NCBI GenBank assembly: GCA_037127255.1
Contig: JBANSL010000012.1
Coordinates: 37,997,115-38,061,114, forward strand
From: Persicaria tinctoria
Taxonomy: Eukaryota > Streptophyta > Magnoliopsida > Caryophyllales > Polygonaceae
DNA length: 64,000 nucleotides
Direction of reading: 5' to 3'
This document shows, piece by piece, positions 44,508 through 55,846 of the stretch. The notes below the pieces were generated by a model. The model was given only the letters and a program-made list of their open reading frames with translations, did no database searches and had not been told where the DNA came from. The position numbers and the translations under genes were made by a program. Numbering within the stretch: position 1 is the first letter of the stretch; each line of letters starts with the position of its first letter.

Positions 44508-45921
44508 TGACAAGAGGAAAACCTGTCGTTGTTCTTGCCAAAGAATACTCAAACTCATAACTAGTATAATGTGTAAGCAAGAGGTCGATCCATAGGGAAA
44601 TCTATTCAATTCAAGTATAATTCTAATCGCTAATAGAGAATATGGGGGTTTTTTGTGTGAAAAAGATCCGCCTTTTATCAAAGCGGAAGCAAACAAACAA
44701 GTAAATTGGTTTTAGAATGCAGTGGAGAGAAATAGGTTCACCTACAATTTATCACTTCGATTGATGAATTCGATCCTTGTTTCAGCCTCTAGTTCTTGTC
44801 TTTACTTATCAATGTCCTTGTCCAGATCTTAGGTAAATAACTAGTCCTACGAGTCCTAGCAACCCTTATCTCTAAATAATCCTAACACGGTTAAGATTTA
44901 ACCTAGAGATAGCATTAAGAATATGAATTACCCAAGGTACATGCAATATCAAGCTACGAGTCGATATTTAACATATATTCAACTTCCTACACATCCAATT
45001 AGTCCTACGAGTCCTAAAGGGATATGATTGCCACTTGGGTTAAGGTTCGCTACGGGGAATCTACAAAACCCTAGCAATTGAATGAATCTACTCTAACTAG
45101 TCGGCCAGGCCAGAGAGAATAAAACACATTCAAGCAATTAAGCACAAAGAAGTCAAAACATTACAATAGAAATAAGAACTAGATTAAGAAACTCACAATT
45201 CAACAATTAAAGATCCAAATCGTAGGCGAAACCTTGAGAGTTTAGTTCCTAATGCTCAACGGCGCTCTCAACAATGGAATAATGTGCATAAGGTTAATGA
45301 AATAATAAACTAGAAAAGTCTTATAAAGCCTCTAACAAGCCGGCTAAGGAATAAAACAAAAACCCTAATTAAAGTCCATTTCTGAACGACGTGTTTCTGC
45401 GAGGGCCGCGGGGCAGCCAACCCAAGCCGTGGGGCGGCCGGCGATCAGCAAAATTGCTCGTTAGAGGTTCGGGCCGCGGGGCGGCTTTTACTGTTCACAA
45501 CGATTTTTCCGTTTCGAATTTGGTCTCGATCGATGTCAACACAAAAGTTGTAGATCTCGAAGAGAGCTTTCCAACGCATGGTTATAATAGTCAATCGGAC
45601 AACCAAGGCCTCCAGAAAGTGCGAAAAAAGTTCAGCATGTCTGTCGACAACTTTTGATAACTTGTTATTCACTTAGGCTCTCGAAATTCGACTCCGCTCC
45701 CGTTCTCTTCACTTTTCTTCCTCAACTTGAATCTTTCTTCATCCAAGAGTCTCCTAATTCCTCGTCAGATCCACATTTACCTGAAATTAACCATAAAATT
45801 GCATAGATTCCAACTCTTCCAACACCACAGATAAACATGTAATTGTAACTAAAATATGCACTATTCACAACTAAATTATGTTAAATGCATTCTGTAATGC
45901 AACACTAATCATGCTCTATCA
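44508..45921 (-). repeat. 5' LTR of element C
   Basis: 1414 bp, TGACAAGAGG to CATGCTCTATCA on the plus strand. Compared with the 3' LTR it has a small insertion (aaaccctaattaaag near 45360) and lacks one GC-rich repeat copy near 41308. Confidence 0.93.
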
Positions 45922-45926
45922 CTCTT

Positions 45927-47327
45927 CCATCACAAGTTCCGCTCTGATGGGACGTTGGAACACTACAAAGCCCGTCTTGTGGTCAACGATCGATCTCAGT
46001 AGGCAGGTATTGATTGTGATGAGACGTTCAGCCCTGTGGTCAAGCCTACCACTATCCGAGTGGTACTGAGTCTAGCTTTGTCGCACACTTGGGTCATCTG
46101 TCAATTAGATGTCAAGAACGCCTTTCTGCATGGACATCTAAATGAGACCGTCTACATGTTTCAGCCGTCGGGGTTTGCTGATGATGATCGTCCAGGGCAC
46201 GTTTGTCTCCTCCAGCGCTCTCTCTATGTTCTGAAATAGGCTCGCGGGCTTGGTTCCAGCGATTTTCTTCCCATCTCCTCCGCTTGGGTTTCGTTGGCAG
46301 CCGTTCGGATGAGTCTCTGTTCATCTATCGCAAAGGCTGTGACATGGCCTTCCTGTTATTATATGTCGACGGCATCATTCTCACCGCCTCTTCTGATGCT
46401 CTTCGGACATCCATTATTTCGCAATTGAGTGCGGAATTCGCCATGTGTGATCTGGGTCAGTTGTCTTACTCCTTGGGAGTTGCTGTTCAGCGTCATGCGT
46501 CTGGTCTGTTTCTCTCACAGACTAAGTATGCTGCAGAGATTGTTGCTCGGGCTAAGATGGTCAACTGTAATCTAGTCGCCACCCTTGTCGATACATCTAA
46601 CAAGCTCAGTGCTAATTCTGGTCCTTTGGTTGATGATCCGACATTGTACAGGAGCCTCGCTGATGCACTTCAGTATCTCACTTTCACCAGGCCTGATATC
46701 AGTTACGCCGTTCAGCAGGTCTGCTTGTTCATGCATGCACCCAGGGAACCCCACTTTCAGGCCTTGAAGCGGATCATTTGGTACATCAACAACACCCTCG
46801 AGCTCGGCACCACGATCACTCCTTCCTCTAAACTTGATCTTGTTGCTTACACTGATGCGGATTGGGGTGGTTGTCTTGACACGCATCACTCCACCTCTAG
46901 TTATTGTGTCTTCCTCAACGAAACCCTTGTGTCGTGGTCAGCCAGGCGTCAGTCTGTCGTGTCTCGCTCTAGCGCTGATGCAGAATACAGAGGTGTTGCC
47001 AACGTTGTCTCCGAGTGCTCTTGGCTCCGCAATCTCCTGCTTGAGCTCCGTTGCCCTCTTTAGAAGGCCACTCTGGTCTACAGGGACAACGTCTCCGCCA
47101 TCTATATGGCTAGCAACCCAGTCCAGCATCAACGCACGAAGCACATTGAGCTTGATCTCCACTTTGTCAGGGACAAGGTTGCCATTGGACATGTCCGCGT
47201 TCTACATGTCCCGTCCTCTTATCAGTACGCTGATATATTCACCAAGGGTTTACCTAGACAGTTATTCATTGATTTTCGTTCCAGTCTCACTATACGGGCC
47301 CCTCTAGTTTCGACTGCGGGGGTTTGA
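45927..47327 (+). pseudogene. copia reverse transcriptase and RNase H (after the insertion)
   Basis: [67 protein letters not shown], then after a frameshift LLLYVDGIILTASS, YSLGVAVQRH, YRSLADALQYLTFTRPDISYAV. The RT active site is YVDG, not YVDD (46362-46373). RNase H follows: DLVAYTDADWGGC, SWSARRQSVVSRSSADAEYRG, and the end HIELDLHFVRDKV..YADIFTKGLP. At least three in-frame stops. Long frames: 46203-47063 and 47106-47327. Confidence 0.92.
47312..47324 (+). other. Polypurine tract of the copia element
   Basis: gactgcgggggtt ends right at the 3' LTR start (TGATATATT). Confidence 0.8.
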
Positions 47328-47453
47328 TATATTACATAGGTCTCCTCATGTATAGTGGGCCCAAAGGCCCAATACCTTTGTAACCTATATATATGTTTAT
47401 CAATAAATGGAAACCCTCAAGGAGGACATTATAATCAATCTCGTGATCTTACA
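47325..47453 (+). repeat. 3' LTR of the copia element
   Basis: 129 bp, TGATATATTACATAGG to GATCTTACA; 11 differences from the 5' LTR by hand count. Confidence 0.93.
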
Positions 47454-48048
47454 CCGATCTTGGAGACTCCGGCAGCATCATCAAAAGGATCGAACCTCCA
47501 GTGTCGCACTATCTATCAAGGTTCCCTCGTCGTGGCCTCTCCGGCCACGGGGCTACGCTTACTGAAGGCGCGGGATCGGATCTCATTTAAAGGGCTCGCC
47601 CCCTGTTGACACCGACCATGTCGCTGGAGGAGACAGATCAGAATTTAATGCGACGCCAGCTCGTGCATCGACGGTGACCTTCTTCTTCTAATCATCGGCG
47701 CCTCTTTCTTTTACAAAATCATGGATTTGCAGAATTTGTTTTTTTGGGTGAACTACAGATTTTCTTTTCTGTTAATTAAAATGATTTTTTCGGGGAAACT
47801 AACGGGATCTGTTAACTTTAACGAACAAGGCACAAAGCGAAAAAGAAAATAACTTAAGGGTATCACGTGAAATACGTTAAATAGTTGTACACCTCGTGAA
47901 TTAACCTTTACTGCCTCATGAAATTTTCGATAAATAAATAATCAAAAGACCATCAATTTATATCTATATTACTAAAATTACCATGGAAGATGTCATGATA
48001 TCCTCTACTTACACCAAAGCTCATGTGATCGATAATTTTTATTGGAAG

Positions 48049-48593
48049 CAATGTTCAAAAAGGCGCTAGGCGACCGCTAGGCGGTAGGTGGTCGTCTAGC
48101 GCCTAGGCGGTGAGGTGGGTGCCTAGGCGGCCTCTAGAAGGATTTAGAACAGACTTGATTATTTCCTTGTATTTTAATGCATACCATATGTCAATAACTC
48201 ATATAATGTAATAATAATTCATAATATCACTCATAAACCCAAATTTTTGGTGTTTAACTAACACTAAATTAATTAAACGCAAAAAGTACGCATCCGACGG
48301 GTGACTAAACCTCCTAAAATATAAAACAATAGGTTCGACTTAATGGCAAATCCACCCCGACTTGGAGGATAAAAAATCCCTAAGTTGACTAATCATATGC
48401 CTATAACCTAAAATTGAATAATCGTTGGGCTAGGCGGGCCTAGGCGGCACTTAGACGGGACTAGGCGGGCCTAGGCGGCGCCTAAGTGGGGCTAGGCGGT
48501 GCATAGGAGGATTTCCGCCTAGAGGGCCGCCTAGACTTAAAAATTCCTAGGTGCCCTCTAGCCTAGCGCCCAGGCGCGATTTTTAGAACACTA
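48049..48593. mobile_element. GC-rich hAT-type MITE, TSD ATTRGAAG
   Basis: Ends caatgttcaaaaaggcgctagg and (reversed) tagtgttctaaaaatcgcgcc, flanked by ATTGGAAG (48041-48048) and ATTAGAAG (48594-48601). Both subterminal regions are packed with (c)ctaggcgg words, about fifteen in all, in inverted orientation. 545 bp, no coding capacity. Confidence 0.85.
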
Positions 48594-48666
48594 ATTAGAA
48601 GAGAGGAGTTTCGCAATTTCTCCTAAATTCAATTGATCTGATAGACCCTAATTGCCATTTATTGGC

Positions 48667-48771
48667 TACATTTAAAACCTAAAAGAAACTACTCCTAATT
48701 GATCAGCATGTACAAGCCCGCTAATTTATCCCACTAATTAACCCACTATCTTTTCTAATTAACCAAGCCCT
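48667..48771 (+). repeat. Dispersed repeat, copy 1
   Basis: 'attt/attaaaacctaaaagaaactac' through 'acaagccc.ctaattta...aacccacta' and 'taaccaa' recurs at 50425-50521 in the same order with indels. The two copies flank the 48868-50091 retroposon; identity unknown. Confidence 0.65.
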
Positions 48772-48867
48772 ACAATTTCATCCGGTCACTAATTGATCTA
48801 ATTGACTAATTTTAAATCACTAATCTAACATCTTCCCTTAATTCAAAATTACACAATTTTTTAATTG

Positions 48868-50091
48868 TGTAATTTAGTACTACATGTCCAATCTTGATCT
48901 TAGACAAATGTTTCAAGGTTTTATGACACTAAGTAAACCACCCATTATAACATACTCCGTATCAACTTATCTGAACGTATCGACCGCCTCTTATATTCGG
49001 CCACTATCCTCTACTCCGCCCTTGGTTCTGGAGGCGTTTTGCACCGCCTTCCGCTCCGCCGCCTCGATGCTCCGTTGTGCTCCTCCCTATCTTCATAGTT
49101 TATTTGTGCCGGTTTACCACCGTCTTGGTCGCTCCTGCAGGGTTACCGCTGCTTTGGCCACCACCGCACTGGCCTTCCCCCTACTCCCGATACCATCCTC
49201 CATGGGTTGTCGTCTCCCACCGTGGCTTGCCTCCATCCCATGCCTGGTGCTTCTCTACCTAACGCCCACCGCCTTGCCGCCTCTCCGTAGCCTTCGTCTC
49301 ATGCTACTGCCTGCCTTCGGGATCCTCTCCCCGTCAGCCTTGGCTCCGCCCTCTGGCACCGCCGACCTTCAATGTATGTGCCCTCCGCCGGTGTTAAGCG
49401 TTGTTCCAACGCTTTTGTTGCTTGTATCAATAATAAAAATTGAACAAGTTGAAAAGAAAAGAAAAAAAAAAGAACAGGGTTTGTCAGCCTATCGGTTCGT
49501 TTTCTAACCGCTTTCTGGCCTCTTAGCCTGTTTATTGTTGTTGTTTATGTATTCCTGTTCCGTCTTATACATTTCCTCTATTTTGGTTCCCCTTGTGGTA
49601 GCCTATACAATCTTGTTATCGTCCTTGAGGGTGTGAGATGTGTTTTGGGATTTATTTTGGCAATGGTATGACTTCTGGTTTGGTCTGCGGGTTGGTGTAC
49701 TTTTCTTTTCTTGTTGTGTTATATGTTTCATGTGAACGATGAATGGTTTGTCAAGCTTGTAGACGTCGTAGAAATGCGATCGATACTTGTTGATTCTTTG
49801 GAATCCATGTTGAGATGTCCGCTAGTGATCCCTATATTTCTCTGTGTGCGTCTTCCGTTTGGCTGTTCGGTTCATTGGTTCTGCTAGCTTGTAGGTTTCG
49901 GTGTAAATGGCTTGTACTTTATTTTTGCATTTTCTTTTCCATCATTTGCTTCTTGTTATTTACTTTTAGTCATTTGCTTATGTTATTTGATTTAGTTTGT
50001 ACACGATGGTTAGTCCATCTCCCGGCTTGTCTGGGCTCTCAGTTTCTCTAGGCTTGTGTAGAGAATCGAATTTGTTTCCTTATATATAAAA
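48868..50091 (+). mobile_element. Retroposon with A-tail and a long target duplication (LINE-like or processed)
   Basis: aaaattacacaatttttt followed by aatt occurs at 48846-48867 and again at 50092-50115 (two extra T). The right copy is preceded by an A-rich end (ttatatataaaaaaa). A long TSD plus A-tail is the mark of target-primed retroposition. The insert has a GC-rich 5' third (48990-49400) with an open frame 48884-49507 of low-complexity Leu/Pro/Ser character, an internal A-rich stretch (49455-49480), and a T-rich 3' part. No RT domain seen, so either a 5'-truncated LINE or a retroposed transcript. Confidence 0.6.
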
Positions 50092-51375
50092 AAAATTACA
50101 CAATTTTTTTTAATTTCCTTCAAATATCGCCAGATGCATCCTCATCTTATTCGATTCACTTCTTCTAGACGCACTTCATCGTCTTCTTCAAATCCTGATC
50201 GATCTTGATGCACTTCTCACCATATTCGAATTATGATTCACTTTCTCACTATCTTCAATCTTCCCGACGTTAGACACAATTCTCGTCGTCGTCTTCAAAT
50301 TCTCCGACCGGACTCACATCGCGGAGCCCTTCTTCGACCGGACTCTTCATCGGAGCCATCTTCTTCAATTGCCTTCTTGTCGGGCATTCTTCTTGATCCG
50401 AGCATCATCATCTCCTCAATACAATTAAAACCTAAAAGAAACTACCCCTTAAACTGACATGTAGTTACAAGCCCACTAATTTAGCTCTCTAATGAACCCA
50501 CTAACTTCTCTAAATAACCAAAGGGAGAGTTTGTGTATTAGGCACTTTTTTTGGCTCAATTGGTGAAATGTCCTACTTTTGGAACAAATTGTGAAACTAT
50601 CCACCCATATTAATCTATCTTGCTCGAGTTACCTCTGGCTTCCCTCGTCTCTGGCTTCCATCGTCTCTGGTCATCGCCGTCTGGCTTCCCTCGTCGTTGG
50701 TCGTCACCGTAGATAGTGATTCGGCGCTCTTCATCCGCCGCCGCAGCTCCACCTCCGTCCAGATCTGAATTCAATCGAATCCACCAGATCTCCTCCGTCA
50801 AGATCTGAATTCAATTCGACTAATTGATTCGATAAATAAATTGATTTCAAATATATTAATTCGACGCTGATGGAAATGGCAGAGATCTGGTGGATCTGAA
50901 ACCGACATGAACCCATCTTAGGTCTCCTCTGGTTGTGATGGAGTTGCAAAGGTCGAGCGAGGCGGTGCGAGCGAGGGAGCGAGGGACTAAGGGTTTTAGA
51001 TCCGGCTGGAGCAAGGTCGAGTGGCCGGAGAACCGACAAGCGACGTTCTCCCTCTTTTGTTGTAGTTTCCGACGATGGCAGCTTTTCTCCCCAGCAAATT
51101 GAACAGATGAGCCCGAACGGACGGAAGACGAAGAACTATTTTATTAAATTACAAAAATCACCCTGGGAATATGAGAAATTGAAAAAACTATCTATATTTT
51201 ATTATGTGATCCTCAATCTATATTTTTATTTTTGCACAACAAAATGTTATATTTACACAACATATGGCTATATTTGCACAAGCACAACATATGGTTATAT
51301 TTGCACGCCAAAATGTATTGACACGAAAAAAAAAACTAGACTTGGGTTATATTTACACGACATACGACGCCAATT
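50092..51375. other. Intergenic; short local repeats only
   Basis: Contains the second copy of the dispersed repeat (50425-50521), repeats of ctctggcttcc.tcg (50632-50695), a duplicated agatctgaattcaat (50758, 50802) and tandem atatggctatatttgcac words (51236-51315). Small frames (e.g. 50233-50457, 51107-51415) show no family. 51366-51375 (gacgccaatt) may be a worn reversed PBS of the neighbouring LTR. Confidence 0.5.
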
Positions 51376-52531
51376 TGTTTGTTGCAGGAGGATTATATGT
51401 CTACTATTAAAGTAAATAAAACTAATAAAAGCAAACCAACTCATGTCCAAGCAAATAAATACAAGACTTCCCCCCGTTGGGGTAGAAGGCAGTCAGGATC
51501 GATCCACGAGGAAGTGTGTCAGCGCTTGCCTTTTCAGTCCAAGAAACTCTCGAAACCGACTCAGGAAGTACTCGACGTCAATTAGAGTCCTCGACGTCGA
51601 CTACTAAGTCGGGTAAAACTATAAAACAGAAAGCAACAGAAGCAAAAACGAAACAAAACCAGTCCATATCGAGTGAATGTTACTCGACGTTGACTAAAAC
51701 CTACTCGACGTTGACTACCTGATGTCGATCTCGAGTACTACAGAACCAAAAATCTTACCTTTCTTGCAACGAACGAGAGATAGAAATACGAAATTGGTGG
51801 GAAATAAATCAATAAACTAACGACTTCCAGAATCGAGGTTACAATGCCACAACGATAATCATATAAAATAATGCATAAGGTATAAAAGATCATGCCTTTT
51901 CATCAAATAACTGTCGTTCTTAACAAATAGGAAAATAGAGGCTTTCGCATAAACCCTAATTGTTACTAACCCTTTTCACATAATTAATCCAAGTTGCATT
52001 AAGATCACTTTCGCTTCAATAACACAAACCAGGATCACCTTCAACTTTCGTAAAAGAATCATCCACAGATAAAAGACAAAATCGCATCAAAATATTGTAC
52101 CTTTATCGCATTACCTTACATGGCTACCGTCGGGCTCACCCCGACCCTAGAAGTTGGGTGACTACTCGCTCTTCATCATCGACTAGGTGTAGTCGACGTC
52201 GACTAGAACTGTGCCGAGTGCTTTTTCTTGTTTTATCCTCGATTTGTTCTGGTTCAGCTCCTACTTGATCTTGGACTTTTTGTAGTTGACCTCGAGCTTT
52301 TCATCCTTTTTCCAAATTGCTGTAAATTGCCTCGATTTCTGCGAAATTAAACAGAAACTAGTGTAGACTCCATAATTTGGCAAATAAACATAAACTACAT
52401 AGTTCCTGCATTATTCTAACCCAAATGCATGATCGAGGCGTCACTATGCGTCACTATCTAACCCAAATGCACTCTCTAACCCAAATCGATATAAAAGTAA
52501 GTGTAAAACATGGAAAATTAGGCTCACAACA
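51376..52531 (-). mobile_element. LTR-A copy, reverse, internally deleted
   Basis: Starts TGTTTGTTGCAGGAGG and ends GGCTCACAACA. Matches 11472-13221 but is ~600 bp shorter: near 52180 'ctcgctcttcatcatc' joins directly to 'gactaggtgtagtcgacgtcgac', skipping the middle. Another irregularity (a short repeated 'gtcactat..taacccaaatgca') lies at 52436-52490. TCGA decamers at 51560-51740 and 52190. Confidence 0.8.
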
Positions 52532-53203
52532 GATGCCATCATCGAAATCATATCGAAGTGGAAACGCCTTGGTATGCGTCACTATCATCTTCGATGGCTC
52601 TTGGGTGTTCGGGGCGTTTAAATCTATGAACTCGAAGTGTGGAGAAGATATGTGGTCCTTTGCGATATATGTTGGTCCATTGCAAAAGGAGAACTTTGAA
52701 CTAAAGCAACCTGTGGGGGAAGAACGTCCGAGTGAGCCACCTTCCTCCCAAAACGTGGACGATTTGGCTGAGATTGTGATAGACGAGGCATACGATGAGG
52801 CACAACAAAACTCCATGTGTCTAGATGTTATGTTATATGTTGGGGGAGAGGTGATCGATGCCTTAGGAAAGAGGAAGGAGCTGGATGTGATGAACATTAC
52901 TGACACGGGTAAACAATCAGGTGGAACGGGTATATGTTTAGGGAACAGGGTACAAGGTCTGAATGCGATTTAATTGAGTGACACGAATAGCTCTTCAGGT
53001 GACATGGGTGACATGGGTTAGGGGCTGGAGGTGATATCCATTACCAATGAGGAGGAGGAGGATGATGGGCCAACCCCCACAATCGACTTTGGGGTCTCGG
53101 GTGAGAACGAAGGTTTTGTACTGAAGCTCGAAGAAGACTTAGATGATTTGGAGTTGTACAGTGTCAAAGAGAACACGAATATGAGGGTCTCGGTTGAGGG
53201 GGG
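52532..53203 (+). pseudogene. Coding-like fragment of an unidentified transposon or gene
   Basis: From 52536 one frame runs to 52973: VCVTIIFDGSWVFGAFKSMN...CGEDMWSFAIYVGPLQKE..., with an acidic linker (SQNVDDLAEIVIDEAYDEAQQN) and LYVGGEVIDAL. A second frame (53031-53255) continues with EEEEDDGPTPTID and KLEEDLDDLEL. The layout (small N-terminal domain, then acidic linker) recalls the N-terminus of plant MULE transposases, but no diagnostic motif is present, so I leave it unnamed. Bounded on both sides by LTR-A copies. The tgacac / ggtgacatggg words (52895-53020) resemble those at 62760-62935. Confidence 0.4.
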
Positions 53204-54759
53204 TAACGAGAGGGTTTCTCGACCAAATAAATTTATAGTCAAGACCCCGCTATAGGATAGTGGAGTCAGGTTCGTCCTCATAAGAGAAGTCAACGGTTCT
53301 AGGTTTAGTGTGTTTTAGGGTTCGGGAATAGCGGGCAAAGGTGGCGAGGGTTGCTGTCCACGTCGGCTAAGAGTTGGTCGACGTCGAGGGTTGGAGGGGG
53401 AATGGTGGTTGGTGTCGAGTGAAATCTGTGCAGAAACTTCAAAATAACGAAAATAGAATAATAAAATAGCAAACTTCCAAGGTTAGGCATCACCGCAACA
53501 ATAAACATATGTGTAGATTATAAATCACATCAAGATGCATGTTTTATATCAAATAACTTTCGTCATTAACAAATCGGAATATAAAGGCTTTCGCATAAAC
53601 CCTAAGTGTTACTACCTTTTCTTAACTAGGATTAGTCGGCTCTCGCAAATAAACATTAATTACTATCCAAATTCATAATAAGATCGCTTTCGCTTCAATA
53701 TCACAAATAAGGAATTTCTTCAACTCTCGCAAATGATTAAGCACATAGGTAGATGATGATAAAGACATAAAAATTCAAGGATTTATAAATCAAACACATA
53801 TATCTATGTTGGGATCACCCCAACCCTAGAAGAAGGAATTTAGAAACAAAACATAATAAATAAACTAACTTTATCATAAAATAAACTAAAACTTACAAAA
53901 TCTTTCAAACGTTCATCATCCTCTGCCACTCGGCCCTCTCTCTCTCTCTCTCTCTCCTGCGTCCTAGGACGACTTGACTTGAATGTATGAAAATCAGCCC
54001 CCTAGGTAAATTAGGAAATTACTAAAGTAGATAAATATCTTCCATGTTCATAGAATATCCTTTGCTTTATGTGGAAGAAAGCCCACTCGGAATCTGGACT
54101 CAAAATCGACTCGGATTGGCTCTGATGGTCCACTCGATATCGACCAAATTAGGTCCATATCGACCTGTCTTCTCAGGTTCGCTCGATCTCGACCTCAAGA
54201 GTAGATTTCGACCATGCTTGTACTTGATATCGACCACCTTAGGTCGATATCGACCTCTGCTGTGCAAGTTGAGTTGCTCCGATCGATTTCTGGCATTTCT
54301 GGTTGATTCGCTCAACTTGATATCGACCAAGTTAGGTTGATATCGACCTCATTGACAGTTCTCAGCATTCTATTTCGTTTTGAAATGCACTTTCCTGAGT
54401 CCTCGTTCGTCCGATTGACGCATATGAATATGCGTTAGAAAGCTCTTTTTGAGGGCTAAATTTGTCATGATGACATCAGAACTTGATTCAGAATAATAAA
54501 TGGTGTGAAAAGTGGCGTTTTCTCCAGTTGCACCATCATGTGCTCTTCCTTTGCTTCTCCAATGTCTTCATAACTTTCCTTTAAGCTCCAAAGTGCGTCC
54601 GATTTCTGCAAAATTAAATAGAAACTTGTGTAGACCTCCATATATTGTAAATAAACATAAACTACACAAATCTCAAGCTTTCCCAATATAAAAGTATAAC
54701 ATATGGACAGAAATCGACATAAAAAATAGTATAAAACATGGTGAAATAGGTGCACATCA
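53204..54759 (-). mobile_element. LTR-A, 3' LTR of a minus-strand element
   Basis: Starts (t)aacgagagggtttctcgacc, near-identical to the left end of the solo LTR at 6526, and ends ggtgcacatca. Directly to the right is the reversed polypurine tract (acaccccatacttaa), proving its orientation. TCGA decamers at 54090-54350, several in the CpG-decayed form ttgatatcga. CT repeats at 53937-53963. Confidence 0.85.
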
Positions 54760-55185
54760 ACACCCCATACTTAAACTTGCTTGTCCCCAAGCAATACTTT
54801 TAATGGTCATACAGGGGAAGAAATTAAACTCTCAACATCAAAGATTTATTCTCATATGTCCCTGCAATCAATTACCATCCTCGTAAAGTTACTAATGTCA
54901 TAGATTCATGCCTGTGAATAAAAGCAATTTCGCACACAAAAGGAGAGTTATGCAAAAATAATTCATGAGTGAAAAAGCATTAATAATCAAGAGGTCGACT
55001 TTAATTAAGCTCAATAAGGAGTAGAATGGTAAAATGCTAAAGTGGGGGGCTATTTTTGGCAATGTACGGTGCTAAATCCGGGGAGAATTCTTCAAACTTG
55101 CTTTCTTTGTTTTGATGCACTTTCTCCCTTCATAATTTCCACATCACTCATCCTCTCATAATTCACTCTTTGCTTTTTTCACTTA
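54760..55185 (-). other. 3' internal stub of the minus-strand LTR-A element
   Basis: Reverse complement of the element A region 11190-11470 plus 13222-13333 (shared: ggatggtaattgattgcaggg, cttcccctgtatgaccatta, aagtttaagtatgggg). All coding sequence is gone: this stub joins directly to another LTR-A piece. Confidence 0.8.
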
Positions 55186-55685
55186 TATAAATATAAATAC
55201 AAATCAAACCAGACTGTACCCACGCAAATAATTACAAAATTTCCTCCCGATGTAGCAAAAGGAAGTCAGGTTCGATCATCGAGGAAGCAGGTCAGCGAAT
55301 CTCAGGTAGCAGGTGATTCACGTTGGATTTCGACTCCAGGGAAGCACTCGATATCGAACAAAGGTAGTCGATATCGACATCTTCAGTCGATTTCTGGGTT
55401 CTGCAGAAGGTCAGTCGATTTCGACCTAGGTACTCGATATCAACCAGTAAGCTCGATATCGGCCAGTTCCCGTCGACTTCACTTGTACCTACAGAAATAC
55501 AAACGGCAGCGATCTTGCTTGATCGAGAGATTAGTGGTCGACGTCCACTAGGTTTAGTCGAAGTTGAGTAGAACTGTAAAAACGTAACGAATTGCAGATT
55601 TCAAAATAAACAATACAAAAGAAAACTTCAAAGATCGGGGTTTGTAACAACGATAACCAAACATGCATAAGGCAAGATAAACAGA
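55186..55685 (-). mobile_element. LTR-A copy, reverse, truncated
   Basis: Matches the left (3'-terminal) ~500 bp of LTR-A (gaagtcaggttcgatcatcg..gcgaatctcaggtagc). Decamers at 55349 and 55368. Homology ends near 55685 (gcataaggcaagataaac). Confidence 0.75.
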
Positions 55686-55846
55686 GTGTTGGACAAAAAT
55701 GGGCAATAATCGTACAACACATTTTATTTTATTTTTTAATATTTGAGTTCGGCCCCTTTTGGTTATCCTCTTGATTCGACGCCGTATCGATACCAAGATT
55801 TGAGTGGTTTTGGTGATTTGGGCTGCACCCGAGTTTTAGCGGGTTG

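Larger units (their letters stand above)
40355..45921 (-). mobile_element. Non-autonomous Athila-like gypsy element C, TSD CTCTT
   Basis: 5567 bp with two ~1.41-kb LTRs (40355-41769, 44508-45921), perfect CTCTT duplications (40350-40354, 45922-45926), an exact Athila-type PBS (44485-44503) and polypurine tract (reverse of 41770-41783). The 2.7-kb interior has gag remnants and a DPWxHYF ORF but no protease, RT or integrase, so it depends on another element. It landed inside the copia RT and is younger than it. Confidence 0.95.
37140..47453 (+). mobile_element. Ty1/copia element, TSD CCGAT, split by a gypsy element
   Basis: Complete element with 129-bp LTRs (37140-37268 and 47325-47453) and perfect CCGAT duplications at 37135-37139 and 47454-47458. 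Without the nested gypsy it is about 4.7 kb. Order LTR-PBS-gag-PR-IN-RT-RH-PPT-LTR is canonical copia; the very short LTR suggests an Ale/Retrofit-like lineage (inference). Hand count of LTR differences is 11 of 129, so the insertion is old. Frameshifts, stops and catalytic changes make it inactive. Confidence 0.95.
35857..47928. mobile_element. MULE-like element with long terminal inverted repeats (outermost of a nest)
   Basis: The left end (35857-35911 plus 36816-36900) and the reverse complement of the right end (about 47785-47928) share 'aaatttca', 'ggttaattcacgag.tgta', 'ttttac(c/g)tgatacccttaa', and 'aaagttaac' in order, giving TIRs over 100 bp long. Flanks are taaataaat on both sides (35848-35856 and 47931-47939, low-complexity, 2-bp slack), compatible with the 9-bp MULE TSD. 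Own sequence is under 1 kb; the rest is nested insertions. No transposase. Confidence 0.7.

Noticed and set aside
48884..49507. 207-codon frame as a host gene
   Set aside because: Low-complexity Leu/Pro/Ser composition in a GC-rich retroposon head, no domain, ends in A-rich DNA; more likely fortuitous.
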